Source: Flavobacteriaceae bacterium (GTDB lineage: Bacteria; Bacteroidota; Bacteroidia; Flavobacteriales; Flavobacteriaceae). Taken from it: a stretch of DNA of 64,000 nt. Location of the stretch: positions 35,741-99,740 of the forward strand of contig JAENXC010000015.1 in the NCBI GenBank assembly GCA_016649715.1. The letters run 5' to 3'. Both the position numbers and the translations under genes were made by a program. Within the stretch, counting starts at the first letter, position 1, and the number at the start of each line of letters is the position of its first letter. Below the pieces are notes generated by a model. It was not told the origin of the DNA. It saw only the letters and a program-made list of their open reading frames with translations, and made no database searches. Shown one piece after another: positions 1-6,971 of the stretch.

Positions 1-1035
1 CATAACGACGATAAGAATGCGGTTGGTCTGACGGGGCTCATCGGGAATCCATCGGGTTATCACGCCGTGATGAAAGCGGATTTGCTGTTGATGCTGGGGA
101 CCGATTTTCCATACAGCAATTTTTTGCCAGACGATGTTAAAATCATTCAAGTTGACAAACGCATTGAAAACATTGGTAATCGCGTGAAAGTGGACATAGG
201 TGTACAGGGCGATTGTTTGGCGACCCTTCAAAAACTGGATGCGAAAATTCTTCCGAAGAAAAATTCTGAATTTTTGGATAAATTGGTTGAAAGTTTCAAC
301 AAATGGAAGGAACATAAAAGGGACAACAGCAGTTTAAAGATGGACGAAGAACCTTTGCATCCCCAACTTTTTATGAATGTTTTGAACAAAAAGGCTTCGG
401 ACGATGCTTGTTTTACCGTTGATGTGGGCGAGAGCGCCATTTGGGTGGCACACCATTTAACGCTTTACGGAAAGAGAAGATTATTGGGCTCATTTAATCA
501 CGGCTCCATGTCGGTTGGCTTTCCAGCTGCTATGGGAATTCAATCCGTAAATCCCGGTAGGCAGGTTTGGGCAATTGTTGGCGACGGCGCTTTTGGGATG
601 TGCATGAACGATTTTATTACCGCAGTTCGATACAATTGGCCTGTTAAAATTTTGGTTTACAACAACAGCCAGCTCGGTTTCGTGAAAATTGAAATGGAAG
701 AAGCTGGCTACGCGATGGCAGATGAGGCACTCCAGCTTCAAAACCCAAATTTCGCCGAATATGCCAAACTCTGCGGTGGTGATGGAATAAGGGTAGAACA
801 CGCCGCCGATATTGAAGGGGCAATAGAAATGGCAATTGCTTCCCCCAAACCTTTTATAATAGATGCCGTAACCACCCCGGGAGAGCTTTCGTTACCGCCA
901 CATATAACTATAGAAGAGGCTTGGGGTTTCGGAAAATCTAAAGTGAGGGAAATCCTGCTGGCCGTTACAGGCGAAACGGAACAAAAGAAAAATTTGATGG
1001 ACGAGATTAAGGCGTTCTTTCACAATTCAAAATAA
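1..1035 (+). CDS. Pyruvate-oxidase-type thiamine diphosphate enzyme, 5'-truncated
   Basis: The reading frame is open from base 1, so the gene begins before the window; 344 codons remain of a family that is normally about 570-600 residues. What is left is the central domain (LLLMLGTDFPY near residue 27) and the C-terminal diphosphate-binding domain with the GDG...NN signature (GDGAFG near residue 194, NN near 221). Such enzymes decarboxylate 2-oxo acids, here most likely pyruvate as in PoxB-type oxidases; the N-terminal catalytic-Glu domain is outside the window, so substrate and acceptor are not decided. It is followed 22 bp later by a flavin enzyme and then a UspA protein in the same direction, suggesting one stress- or redox-related transcript. 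An acetolactate-synthase-like role is the main alternative. Confidence 0.8.
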   Translation, partial: HNDDKNAVGLTGLIGNPSGYHAVMKADLLLMLGTDFPYSNFLPDDVKIIQVDKRIENIGNRVKVDIGVQGDCLATLQKLDAKILPKKNSEFLDKLVESFNKWKEHKRDNSSLKMDEEPLHPQLFMNVLNKKASDDACFTVDVGESAIWVAHHLTLYGKRRLLGSFNHGSMSVGFPAAMGIQSVNPGRQVWAIVGDGAFGMCMNDFITAVRYNWPVKILVYNNSQLGFVKIEMEEAGYAMADEALQLQNPNFAEYAKLCGGDGIRVEHAADIEGAIEMAIASPKPFIIDAVTTPGELSLPPHITIEEAWGFGKSKVREILLAVTGETEQKKNLMDEIKAFFHNSK

Positions 1036-1057
1036 TTCAAAATATAAATTTTTCAAA

Positions 1058-2581
1058 ATGAGAGAAGCAATACAGTTTACGTTTATAGCCTTGGGAATAA
1101 TTGCAATAATAACTTGTACCGTCATTTGGCCAGTTTATGGTTTTTCAATTTTAGGCGTTTTGATTTTCGGAATTGGCATTTATGATCTGTTTCAGAAAGA
1201 ACATTCCATCCTAAGAAATTTCCCGGTTTTGGGACATATGCGGTTTTTGTTGGAAATGATCGGGCCCGAACTTCACCAATACTTTGTAGAAAGTGACACC
1301 GATGGAAAACCGATTGACAGAAATCACAGAACTTATGTTTATGGTCGGGCCAAGTTGGGGAAGGAAACCCATCCCTTTGGGACTGAACTGAACGTTGAGG
1401 AAGAAAACTTTAAATGGATGAAACACAGTATTTATCCAACGCCAATGTTAGCAGAGCCGCCACGGGTACTTATAGGAGGGCCAGATTGCAAACAACAATA
1501 CAGTGCCAGTCTTTTTAATATTTCTGCTATGAGTTTTGGAGCGTTGAGCAAAAATGCCGTGATGGCTTTGAATCTTGGCGCAAAAGCAGGAAATTTTTTT
1601 CACGATACTGGCGAAGGTGGAATTTCGGAATACCACTTAAAAGGGGGTGATTTGGTTTATGAAGTGGGTACAGGTTATTTTGGATGCCGTACAGATGACG
1701 GAAACTTTTCCCCAGAAAAATTTAAGGAAAAAGCCGCCTTGCCATCGGTAAAGATGATTGAAATAAAAATATCACAGGGTGCCAAGCCAGGCCATGGTGG
1801 TGTTTTGCCAGCAGTAAAGAACAATGACGAAATTGCGGAAATTAGAGGAATAAAACCACATATAGACGTTATTTCCCCACCGGGCCATACTGCGTTCAGC
1901 GATGCCGAAGGTTTGCTCCGGTTTGTGAAACAAATGCGCGACCTGAGCGATGGAAAACCAATTGGATTTAAACTCTGTATTGGAAGCAAGCAAGAGTTCA
2001 TTGACATTTGCGAAAAAATGCTGGAAACTGGAATAAAACCAGACTTCATAACCGTTGATGGTTCCGAAGGCGGCACGGGAGCGGCCCCGATTGATTTTAC
2101 AAACTATGTTGGAATGCCATGGGAAAAGGGGCTCGTTTTTGTGGTTGACACTTTGAACGGTTTTGATTTAAAGAAAGACATCAAAGTGATTACTGCCACG
2201 AAGATATTTACTGCTTTTGATATCTTTAAAGCCTTGTCCATCGGAGCTGATGTCTGCAATTCCGCACGGGGAATGATGCTCGCCTTGGGTTGTATTCAAG
2301 CCTTGAAATGCGATACCAATAAATGCCCTACGGGAATTACTACCCATAATCCCAGTTTGGTTCGAGGGCTTGTTGTCGAGGACAAATGGAAGCGGGTACA
2401 AAACTATCACGCTAGGACCTTAAATAGTTTTTTGGAACTTTTTGCCGCAGCTGGCTGCAAAACTCTTTCAGATTTGAATAGAAGTTATATCTTTAAGCAA
2501 ATAGAAACAGATATTAAATGCTATGAAGAGATTTATCCTCCGGTTTTTGAAGGGCAATTTCTTCAGAAGTCAAGTTTGTGA
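1058..2581 (+). CDS. FMN-binding glutamate-synthase-family protein, membrane-anchored
   Basis: 507 residues. Two hydrophobic helices occupy about residues 5-45, followed by a glutamate-synthase-type FMN barrel. The barrel shows SAMSFGALS near residue 155, GHGGVLPA near 247 and a cysteine cluster GCIQALKCDTNKCPTG near 410 that in this family ligates a 3Fe-4S cluster. There is no glutaminase domain, so it is not a complete glutamate synthase large subunit; it belongs to the stand-alone family often annotated 'FMN-binding glutamate synthase family protein', whose physiological substrate is not well defined. It lies 22 bp behind the pyruvate-oxidase-like gene and 24 bp before a universal stress protein, consistent with one operon. 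Confidence 0.85.
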   Translation: MREAIQFTFIALGIIAIITCTVIWPVYGFSILGVLIFGIGIYDLFQKEHSILRNFPVLGHMRFLLEMIGPELHQYFVESDTDGKPIDRNHRTYVYGRAKLGKETHPFGTELNVEEENFKWMKHSIYPTPMLAEPPRVLIGGPDCKQQYSASLFNISAMSFGALSKNAVMALNLGAKAGNFFHDTGEGGISEYHLKGGDLVYEVGTGYFGCRTDDGNFSPEKFKEKAALPSVKMIEIKISQGAKPGHGGVLPAVKNNDEIAEIRGIKPHIDVISPPGHTAFSDAEGLLRFVKQMRDLSDGKPIGFKLCIGSKQEFIDICEKMLETGIKPDFITVDGSEGGTGAAPIDFTNYVGMPWEKGLVFVVDTLNGFDLKKDIKVITATKIFTAFDIFKALSIGADVCNSARGMMLALGCIQALKCDTNKCPTGITTHNPSLVRGLVVEDKWKRVQNYHARTLNSFLELFAAAGCKTLSDLNRSYIFKQIETDIKCYEEIYPPVFEGQFLQKSSL

Positions 2582-2605
2582 AACTAACCATTAACAATTA
2601 TTATC

Positions 2606-3064
2606 ATGAAAAAAGTACTGATTACCCTAGATTATAACCCCAATTCCGAAAAAGTTGTGAACATGGGATATGAACTTGCACAATTGATGCAAGCCGAAGT
2701 CTGTTTGTTTCACGTGCTGGCCGAAGTGCGTTATTACGGAATGCAATACGAACCTTTTATGGGCTATGAAGGATATGCCTTTCCGGTGGATTATAAAATT
2801 CAAGAGGAATTTGTGAAGGTGGCGCAGGATTATCTTGACAAAACTAAAACACATTTAAAAGGTGACAATATTTCAACTCGTATGGAAGAAGGTGATACTG
2901 CAAAAAAGATTTTGGAATACGCCGAAGAGTGGAAAGCAGATTTAATTGTAATGGGAGCGCACAGTCATGGTACTTTGGAAAAGATATTCTTGGGTACAGT
3001 AGCTTCGAGTGTTTTGGAGCGCACAAAAATTCCTGTTTATATGATTCCAACGGGTGAAAAATAG
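2606..3064 (+). CDS. Universal stress protein (UspA family)
   Basis: 152 residues, a single Usp domain of normal size. It starts with the typical beta strand KKVLITLDYNP and ends with the ATP-binding loop pattern GAHSHGTLEKIFLGTVASSV (G-x2-H-G-x9-G-S), so nucleotide binding is expected. A loop near residues 45-60 is rich in Tyr and Gly (YYGMQYEPFMGYEGY), as in several Bacteroidota Usp proteins. It is last in a three-gene run with the preceding flavin enzyme. The run is followed at 3095 by a repeated-word hairpin. Confidence 0.9.
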   Translation: MKKVLITLDYNPNSEKVVNMGYELAQLMQAEVCLFHVLAEVRYYGMQYEPFMGYEGYAFPVDYKIQEEFVKVAQDYLDKTKTHLKGDNISTRMEEGDTAKKILEYAEEWKADLIVMGAHSHGTLEKIFLGTVASSVLERTKIPVYMIPTGEK

Positions 3065-3094
3065 GAGAGAAGTGATTAATAATGATGCAAATGT

Positions 3095-3216
3095 CGAAGG
3101 ACTGTATGACGTAAGACTTAGGACAAAAAATCTTAATTATTTTACTTTAAAATTAGTGGGAATATAAAATGGAGACATCTTATATCTTACGTCTTTTAGT
3201 CTTATGTCAGATTAAA
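3095..3216. repeat. Imperfect inverted-repeat element (gacrtaagac words), copy 1
   Basis: The left arm (about 3095-3123) holds gacgtaagacttaggac. The right arm (about 3174-3210), read on the opposite strand, holds gacataagac and gacgtaaga. The AT-rich middle is about 50 bp. The same word family recurs at 12415, 41938 and, as a half element, 59743. No ORF is inside. The element fills the gap after the Usp gene. Confidence 0.7.
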
Positions 3217-3286
3217 CTAAATTAGACTTACTGGGATGGTACTATATAATGAAACCTAAATATCAATACCTTTACAAAAATAAAAT

Positions 3287-3595
3287 ATGGCTTTAAGCAA
3301 TAACGATATAATGAAAAAACTTCGCGTAGCCCATAAACTGCGTGATGAGGATATTGTGAAAATATGTTCGTTGGTTGATTTTGCAGTAACAAAAAGCGAA
3401 CTTGGCGCCATTTTCAGAAATGAAAACCACGAGAAATATATGGAATGCGGTGATCAATTTCTTCGCAATTTTTTAAATGGGTTGGTAATTCATCTGCGCG
3501 GACCGATGCCAGAAAAGAAAGCGCAACCGCCAAAGGCCATACCGAAAGCCAAGCCGTATCCACTTTCGAAAAATAAACCAAATCCAAAAAAATAA
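3287..3595 (+). CDS. DUF1456 / YehS-like protein
   Basis: 102 residues. Residues 5-70 (NNDIMKKLRVAHKLRDEDIV, then FRNEN and LRNFLNGLVIHLRG) match one DUF1456 unit; the enterobacterial YehS protein carries two such units in about 156 residues, so this is a one-unit form with a Pro/Lys-rich tail of about 30 residues. The function of the family is unknown. The gene stands alone, about 70 bp after the hairpin element and directly before a terminator that reads in the opposite direction. Confidence 0.8.
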   Translation: MALSNNDIMKKLRVAHKLRDEDIVKICSLVDFAVTKSELGAIFRNENHEKYMECGDQFLRNFLNGLVIHLRGPMPEKKAQPPKAIPKAKPYPLSKNKPNPKK

Positions 3596-3625
3596 AAAAG
3601 CTGGATCAAATTTCTTCAATCCAGC
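3586..3625 (-). terminator. Rho-independent terminator for the minus-strand tiny-ORF cluster
   Basis: A stem gctggat/atccagc (3600-3606 with 3619-3625), extended by wobble pairs, is followed on the minus strand by TTTTTTATTTTTT. The T-run is only on the minus strand, so it ends transcription coming from the tiny ORFs at 3653-4031. It overlaps the last codons of the DUF1456 gene. Confidence 0.7.
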
Positions 3626-3652
3626 CTCAGTTGTTTTCGGTCTTTATTTGTT

Positions 3653-3787
3653 TCAATAAACGTATCTGCATGTTTTTCTGATTGTGGGATCTTCAAACAA
3701 GTGTTGGTTTCCGTTTAGGTAATTCAACGTGTGCTGTCTTTGCGATCCGCATTTAATCCGATTTTGAATGTTTCGTAAGGTTTTCAT
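3653..3787 (-). CDS. Tiny basic protein of 44 residues, function unknown
   Basis: ATG at 3787, stop at 3653. The product begins MKTLRNIQNRIKCGSQRQHT and is Arg/Lys/Asn-rich with two cysteines. The start resembles the MRTLNSN start of the 28-residue ORF upstream, so it may be a diverged relative or share only a start context. It is the last ORF before the minus-strand terminator at 3586-3625, which argues for transcription across it. No family is recognised and coding status rests on position and composition only. Confidence 0.4.
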   Translation of the reverse strand: MKTLRNIQNRIKCGSQRQHTLNYLNGNQHLFEDPTIRKTCRYVY

Positions 3788-3821
3788 AGTTAATTTGATT
3801 TTTTGGTTAAAGTGAAAGGAC

Positions 3822-3908
3822 TTATTTATAGCGCCTTTTCATATTCCAAGTATAAGCTTTGGAATCGAGGGGTCTGTGAATGTTTTCGTTACTGTTTAAT
3901 GTTCTCAT
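3822..3908 (-). CDS. 28-residue basic micro-protein (MRTLNSN...WNMKRRYK)
   Basis: ATG at 3908, TAA at 3822. The product starts MRTLNSN, has SKAYTWNMKRRYK at the C terminus and is strongly basic. A neighbouring copy 36 bp upstream keeps the same ends (SKAYSWNLKRRFR) with conservative changes (T/S, M/L, Y/F, K/R); this substitution pattern is what selection on a peptide would leave. No known family is recognised. It is probably co-transcribed with its neighbours on the minus strand. Confidence 0.5.
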   Translation of the reverse strand: MRTLNSNENIHRPLDSKAYTWNMKRRYK

Positions 3909-3943
3909 GATTTTTAAATTTTAATTGTTTAAGTTTTAATTTA

Positions 3944-4031
3944 TTAGCGAAACCTTCTTTTCAAATTCCAAGAATAGGCTTTAGAGGTTTTCATTTTTTC
4001 TGTTAATTGATTGCTATTTAAAGTTCTCATT
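3944..4031 (-). pseudogene. Second copy of the 28-residue micro-ORF, shifted by one base
   Basis: From ATG at 4031 the sequence reads MRTFK and then stops. Removing one T from the T-run at about 4020-4024 restores MRTLNSNQLTEKMKTSKAY plus SWNLKRRFR, aligning with the ORF at 3822-3908 over its full 28 residues. A shorter in-frame product from an internal ATG (MKTSKAYSWNLKRRFR, 16 residues) would still be possible. The extra base lies in a homopolymer, so a sequencing slip cannot be excluded. Confidence 0.5.
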
Positions 4032-4165
4032 GTAAATTAATTTTTTGGGTTATACTTAAAAGACGCAAGAACTTTTATTTTGTTACAGTACTATGTAATG
4101 CAAGGTATTAGTTTAACGAAAGATTAACATTTATGAATTCTGTAGGAACTCAATTTCGATTGAAA

Positions 4166-4193
4166 GTAGGCACGTGATTAATCGCGCGCCTAC
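4166..4193. promoter_or_regulatory. 28-bp imperfect palindrome, possible operator
   Basis: gtaggcacgtgat / atcgcgcgcctac match as inverted halves at 11 of 13 positions with almost no loop. It is GC-rich inside AT-rich sequence and lies about 60 bp upstream of the -33 box of the VTT gene. There is no T-run, so an operator is more likely than a terminator. Confidence 0.35.
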
Positions 4194-4252
4194 CGTTGAT
4201 TTGGAATATATGTGTTTAACATACCATTAACCGTGAATGCTTTGCCAAAGAG

Positions 4253-4283
4253 TTGTAGGGTAGGGGCTTTAGCCATATATTTG
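4253..4283 (+). promoter_or_regulatory. Bacteroidota-type promoter for the VTT membrane protein
   Basis: TTG at 4253-4255 and TATATTTG at 4276-4283 are separated by 20 bp, matching the TTG / TAnnTTTG consensus of this phylum. Transcription would begin near 4290, just upstream of the ATG at 4314, which rules out earlier starts in the same frame. Confidence 0.65.
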
Positions 4284-4313
4284 CACTTTGAATTTTTTGT
4301 ATCCCAAATTGAA

Positions 4314-4928
4314 ATGAACACCGTTAGAAAAACCGAAACCAATAAATTAAAGCGCGCCCATTTGTATTATAAATACACTGGGTTTTACTCTTTTGTGGGA
4401 CAAACTCTTAAAAAGGCCATCATCCCGTTATTTCTGATTATTGCGGCCCTTATTGTTTTGGACCTTTATGTGATTGATTTCAGTAATCTTTTCACTTATA
4501 TCACCGAAACCTATGCACCTCTAAACATTTTGCTGGTCTTTCTTGCTTCGGAATCATTGTTGGGGCTCGTTCCGCCGGAAATATTCATAGCTTGGAGTGA
4601 TAAGATGCCAGAACCACTTCTTTATTTGACGCTTTTGGCAACTCTTTCCTATTTGGGTGGAATTATTTCTTACTTCATCGGAAAATGGATTTTTACCATT
4701 CCACGGGTTTATGATTATATGGAAGGCAAGATGAAGAAACACCTTAAACAAATCCGCAAATGGGGTGGTTTCCTGATTGTGGTTGGCGCACTTTTGCCAA
4801 TTCCGTATTCTATGACCAGTATGGCTGCTGGAATGATTCATTATAAATTCAGTAACTATTTATTGTTTGGGTTACTTCGGTTTGTTCGGTTTTATCTTTA
4901 TGCCATTGCCATATTCAGTTTGCTGTAG
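4314..4928 (+). CDS. VTT/DedA-like small integral membrane protein
   Basis: 204 residues from the ATG at 4314, chosen because the promoter at 4253-4283 makes the in-frame start at 4212 untranscribed. Hydrophobic segments lie near residues 40-60, 70-95, 110-135, 155-175 and 180-204. The segment GGFLIVVGALLPIPYSMTSM resembles the G-x-x-P region of VTT (SNARE-associated/DedA/YqaA) proteins, which act in membrane lipid handling. A lysine-rich amphipathic stretch (EGKMKKHLKQIRK) precedes it. The protein is shorter than classical DedA and nearest to YqaA-type forms. A transporter gene follows 72 bp later in the same direction. Confidence 0.65.
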   Translation: MNTVRKTETNKLKRAHLYYKYTGFYSFVGQTLKKAIIPLFLIIAALIVLDLYVIDFSNLFTYITETYAPLNILLVFLASESLLGLVPPEIFIAWSDKMPEPLLYLTLLATLSYLGGIISYFIGKWIFTIPRVYDYMEGKMKKHLKQIRKWGGFLIVVGALLPIPYSMTSMAAGMIHYKFSNYLLFGLLRFVRFYLYAIAIFSLL

Positions 4929-5000
4929 TACATTTGTTTTGCCGAAGCGGTTTGCTTTGGAAGAAATAACTTTTCACTTTAAAACAGCACCATCTCTTCA

Positions 5001-6263
5001 ATGAAGAAAGACCCCTACGCCGCATTACGATTTCGGGAGTTTAATATATTTCTTTTGGTGCGGTTTGCTATGGTGTTTGCGTGGAGCATGCAATTTGTGG
5101 TCATAGAGTGGGAAGTTTATAGCATTACCAAAAATCCGCTTTCTTTGGGAATCATTGGTTTGATGGAGGTTATTCCTGCAGTTTCCATGGCGCTTTTTGC
5201 AGGACATATAGTGGATCAACACGAAAAACGCGGACTTCTTTTTAAATGTATTTTTGGGTTTTCAGTTGTGAGCCTTGGCCTTTTCTTGCTTACTTGGCCA
5301 CGGGTGGTTGGCGATATTTCCACTAATACCGTGCTTTACGCTGTTTATTTCTTGGTTTTTCTTGGCGGGATTGTTCGGGCGTTCTTGGGCCCCACTATTT
5401 TTTCGCTTTTTTCTTTATTAGTTCCTAAAAAAATATATCCCAATGCCGCAACTTGGAGCAGCTCGGTTTGGCAGATGGGCTCTGTTGTTGGACCTGCAAC
5501 GGGAGGTTTCTTTATCCATTGGATTGGCGTTCATTGGTCCATGTGCTTTGTGTTTGCGTTTTCGCTGATGGCTTTGTTGCTGTTGCTTCAAATTCCGAAG
5601 AAGCCAATTATGAACCCAAATATTGGCGAACCTATAATGAAAAGTTTAAAGGAAGGGATAAAATTTGTAAAAAACACGCGGGTAATTTTGGGGGCCATTA
5701 CGCTCGATATGTTTGCAGTTCTTTTTGGTGGTGCTGTGGCGCTCTTGCCCATTTACGCACAGGACATTCTTAAAGTGGGTCCTGAAGGTTTTGGAATATT
5801 GCGTGCCGCTCCCGCTGTTGGCGCATTGCTGATTATGTTTACTTCGGCATATTTTCCACTTAACAAAAATGCAGGGTATAAACTGCTTACCGCCATTTTT
5901 GGGTTTGGGATTTGTATAATTATTTTTGGGGTTTCCACTTGGTTTTGGCTTTCTGTAATTGCACTCTTTTTAAGCGGGGTTACCGATGGAATTTCAGTAA
6001 TTATCCGCCAGACTATTTTGCAACTTCGCACGCCGGACCATATGCGCGGGCGTGTAGCTTCCGTTAATTCAATGTTTGTAGGTTCTTCCAATGAGCTGGG
6101 TGCTTTTGAGAGTGGGCTCACAGCTAAATTGATGGGAACTGTTACCGCCGTTGTTTTTGGCGGCGGAATGACGATACTTACCGTGCTCGGAACAGGAGCA
6201 TTTTTCCCCAAACTTCGGAAGTTGGATTTGCGGAAGGATTTGGAGGAGCATGAGCGGGAATAA
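5001..6263 (+). CDS. Major facilitator superfamily transporter
   Basis: 420 residues with about 12 hydrophobic segments. Early helices carry AGHIVDQHEKRG near residue 72, equivalent to the loop 2-3 motif A (G-x3-D-x2-x-R-R) of the superfamily; a second copy-like RTPDHMRGRVASVNSMF lies near residue 345. This arrangement is typical of the EntS/MFS_3 drug or siderophore exporter group. The substrate cannot be told. Nothing in the flanking genes gives a role. Confidence 0.85.
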   Translation: MKKDPYAALRFREFNIFLLVRFAMVFAWSMQFVVIEWEVYSITKNPLSLGIIGLMEVIPAVSMALFAGHIVDQHEKRGLLFKCIFGFSVVSLGLFLLTWPRVVGDISTNTVLYAVYFLVFLGGIVRAFLGPTIFSLFSLLVPKKIYPNAATWSSSVWQMGSVVGPATGGFFIHWIGVHWSMCFVFAFSLMALLLLLQIPKKPIMNPNIGEPIMKSLKEGIKFVKNTRVILGAITLDMFAVLFGGAVALLPIYAQDILKVGPEGFGILRAAPAVGALLIMFTSAYFPLNKNAGYKLLTAIFGFGICIIIFGVSTWFWLSVIALFLSGVTDGISVIIRQTILQLRTPDHMRGRVASVNSMFVGSSNELGAFESGLTAKLMGTVTAVVFGGGMTILTVLGTGAFFPKLRKLDLRKDLEEHERE

Positions 6264-6316
6264 TTTTGGGATTTGTGAATTTGGGAATCGTTATTATTAA
6301 GAAAGTTGCTACTTTC

Positions 6317-6886
6317 TTATACTCTCAACGCCCCTCGAAATCCTCTCCCAGCATAATAAGATTCCGCCCCGTTGTGATAAGTGAAGACAGTATCATAACG
6401 AAAATCCCCAAAAATGGCACCGCCAAGTTTTCTGATGTTTTTCGGAGTTTTTAACCAACTGGAGGTTTTGGTGTCATATTTTCCTAATTTTTGCAGATTT
6501 CTATATTCTTCCTCTGTTAAAAGTTCAATACCCATTTCCGCAGCCATATTCATGGCGCTGTTTTTAGGCTTGTGTTCTTTTCTTGCTATCAGAGCCTCGT
6601 TGTCATAACAAAAGCTTCGGCGAACTTTGGGGCTTTCTTCGGAACAATCACAGAAAATATATATGTTTGTTTTTTCATTAAAGCCAACAACATCTGGTTC
6701 TCCTCCGGTTTCTTCCATTTGGTGGAGCGACCAAAGTTTTTCGGAACTGGCTTCAAGTTTTTCCTGAACTTTGGACCATTCGATCCCCGAGTGTCGTTTT
6801 GTGTTTTTTTCAAAACGGGTTTTCAATATTTTCAGCAATTCTTCGCACTGCTTCGGGGTAAGTACTTTTTTACTTGCTCTTTGCAT
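6317..6886 (-). CDS. DUF4256 family protein
   Basis: 189 residues. It has the family landmarks: an N-terminal helix with LTPKQCEELLKILKTRFEKN, the central TGGEPDVVGF...YIFCDCSEESPK...RSFCYD block near residues 60-95, and the C-terminal FGDFRYDTVFTYHNGAESYY. The Cys and Asp residues in CDCSEESP are invariant-looking, but the biochemical role of DUF4256 is unknown. It is cytosolic with no signal peptide. It is transcribed alone, facing the MFS gene and followed on the same strand by a SulP transporter whose end is 85 bp away. Confidence 0.85.
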   Translation of the reverse strand: MQRASKKVLTPKQCEELLKILKTRFEKNTKRHSGIEWSKVQEKLEASSEKLWSLHQMEETGGEPDVVGFNEKTNIYIFCDCSEESPKVRRSFCYDNEALIARKEHKPKNSAMNMAAEMGIELLTEEEYRNLQKLGKYDTKTSSWLKTPKNIRKLGGAIFGDFRYDTVFTYHNGAESYYAGRGFRGALRV

Positions 6887-6971
6887 AACGGATAATCTAA
6901 ATTGCTTGATTTGTATTCATCCTTTGGTTATTATACAACTTGTATATGCACAAACATTTAGAACGTGATTT

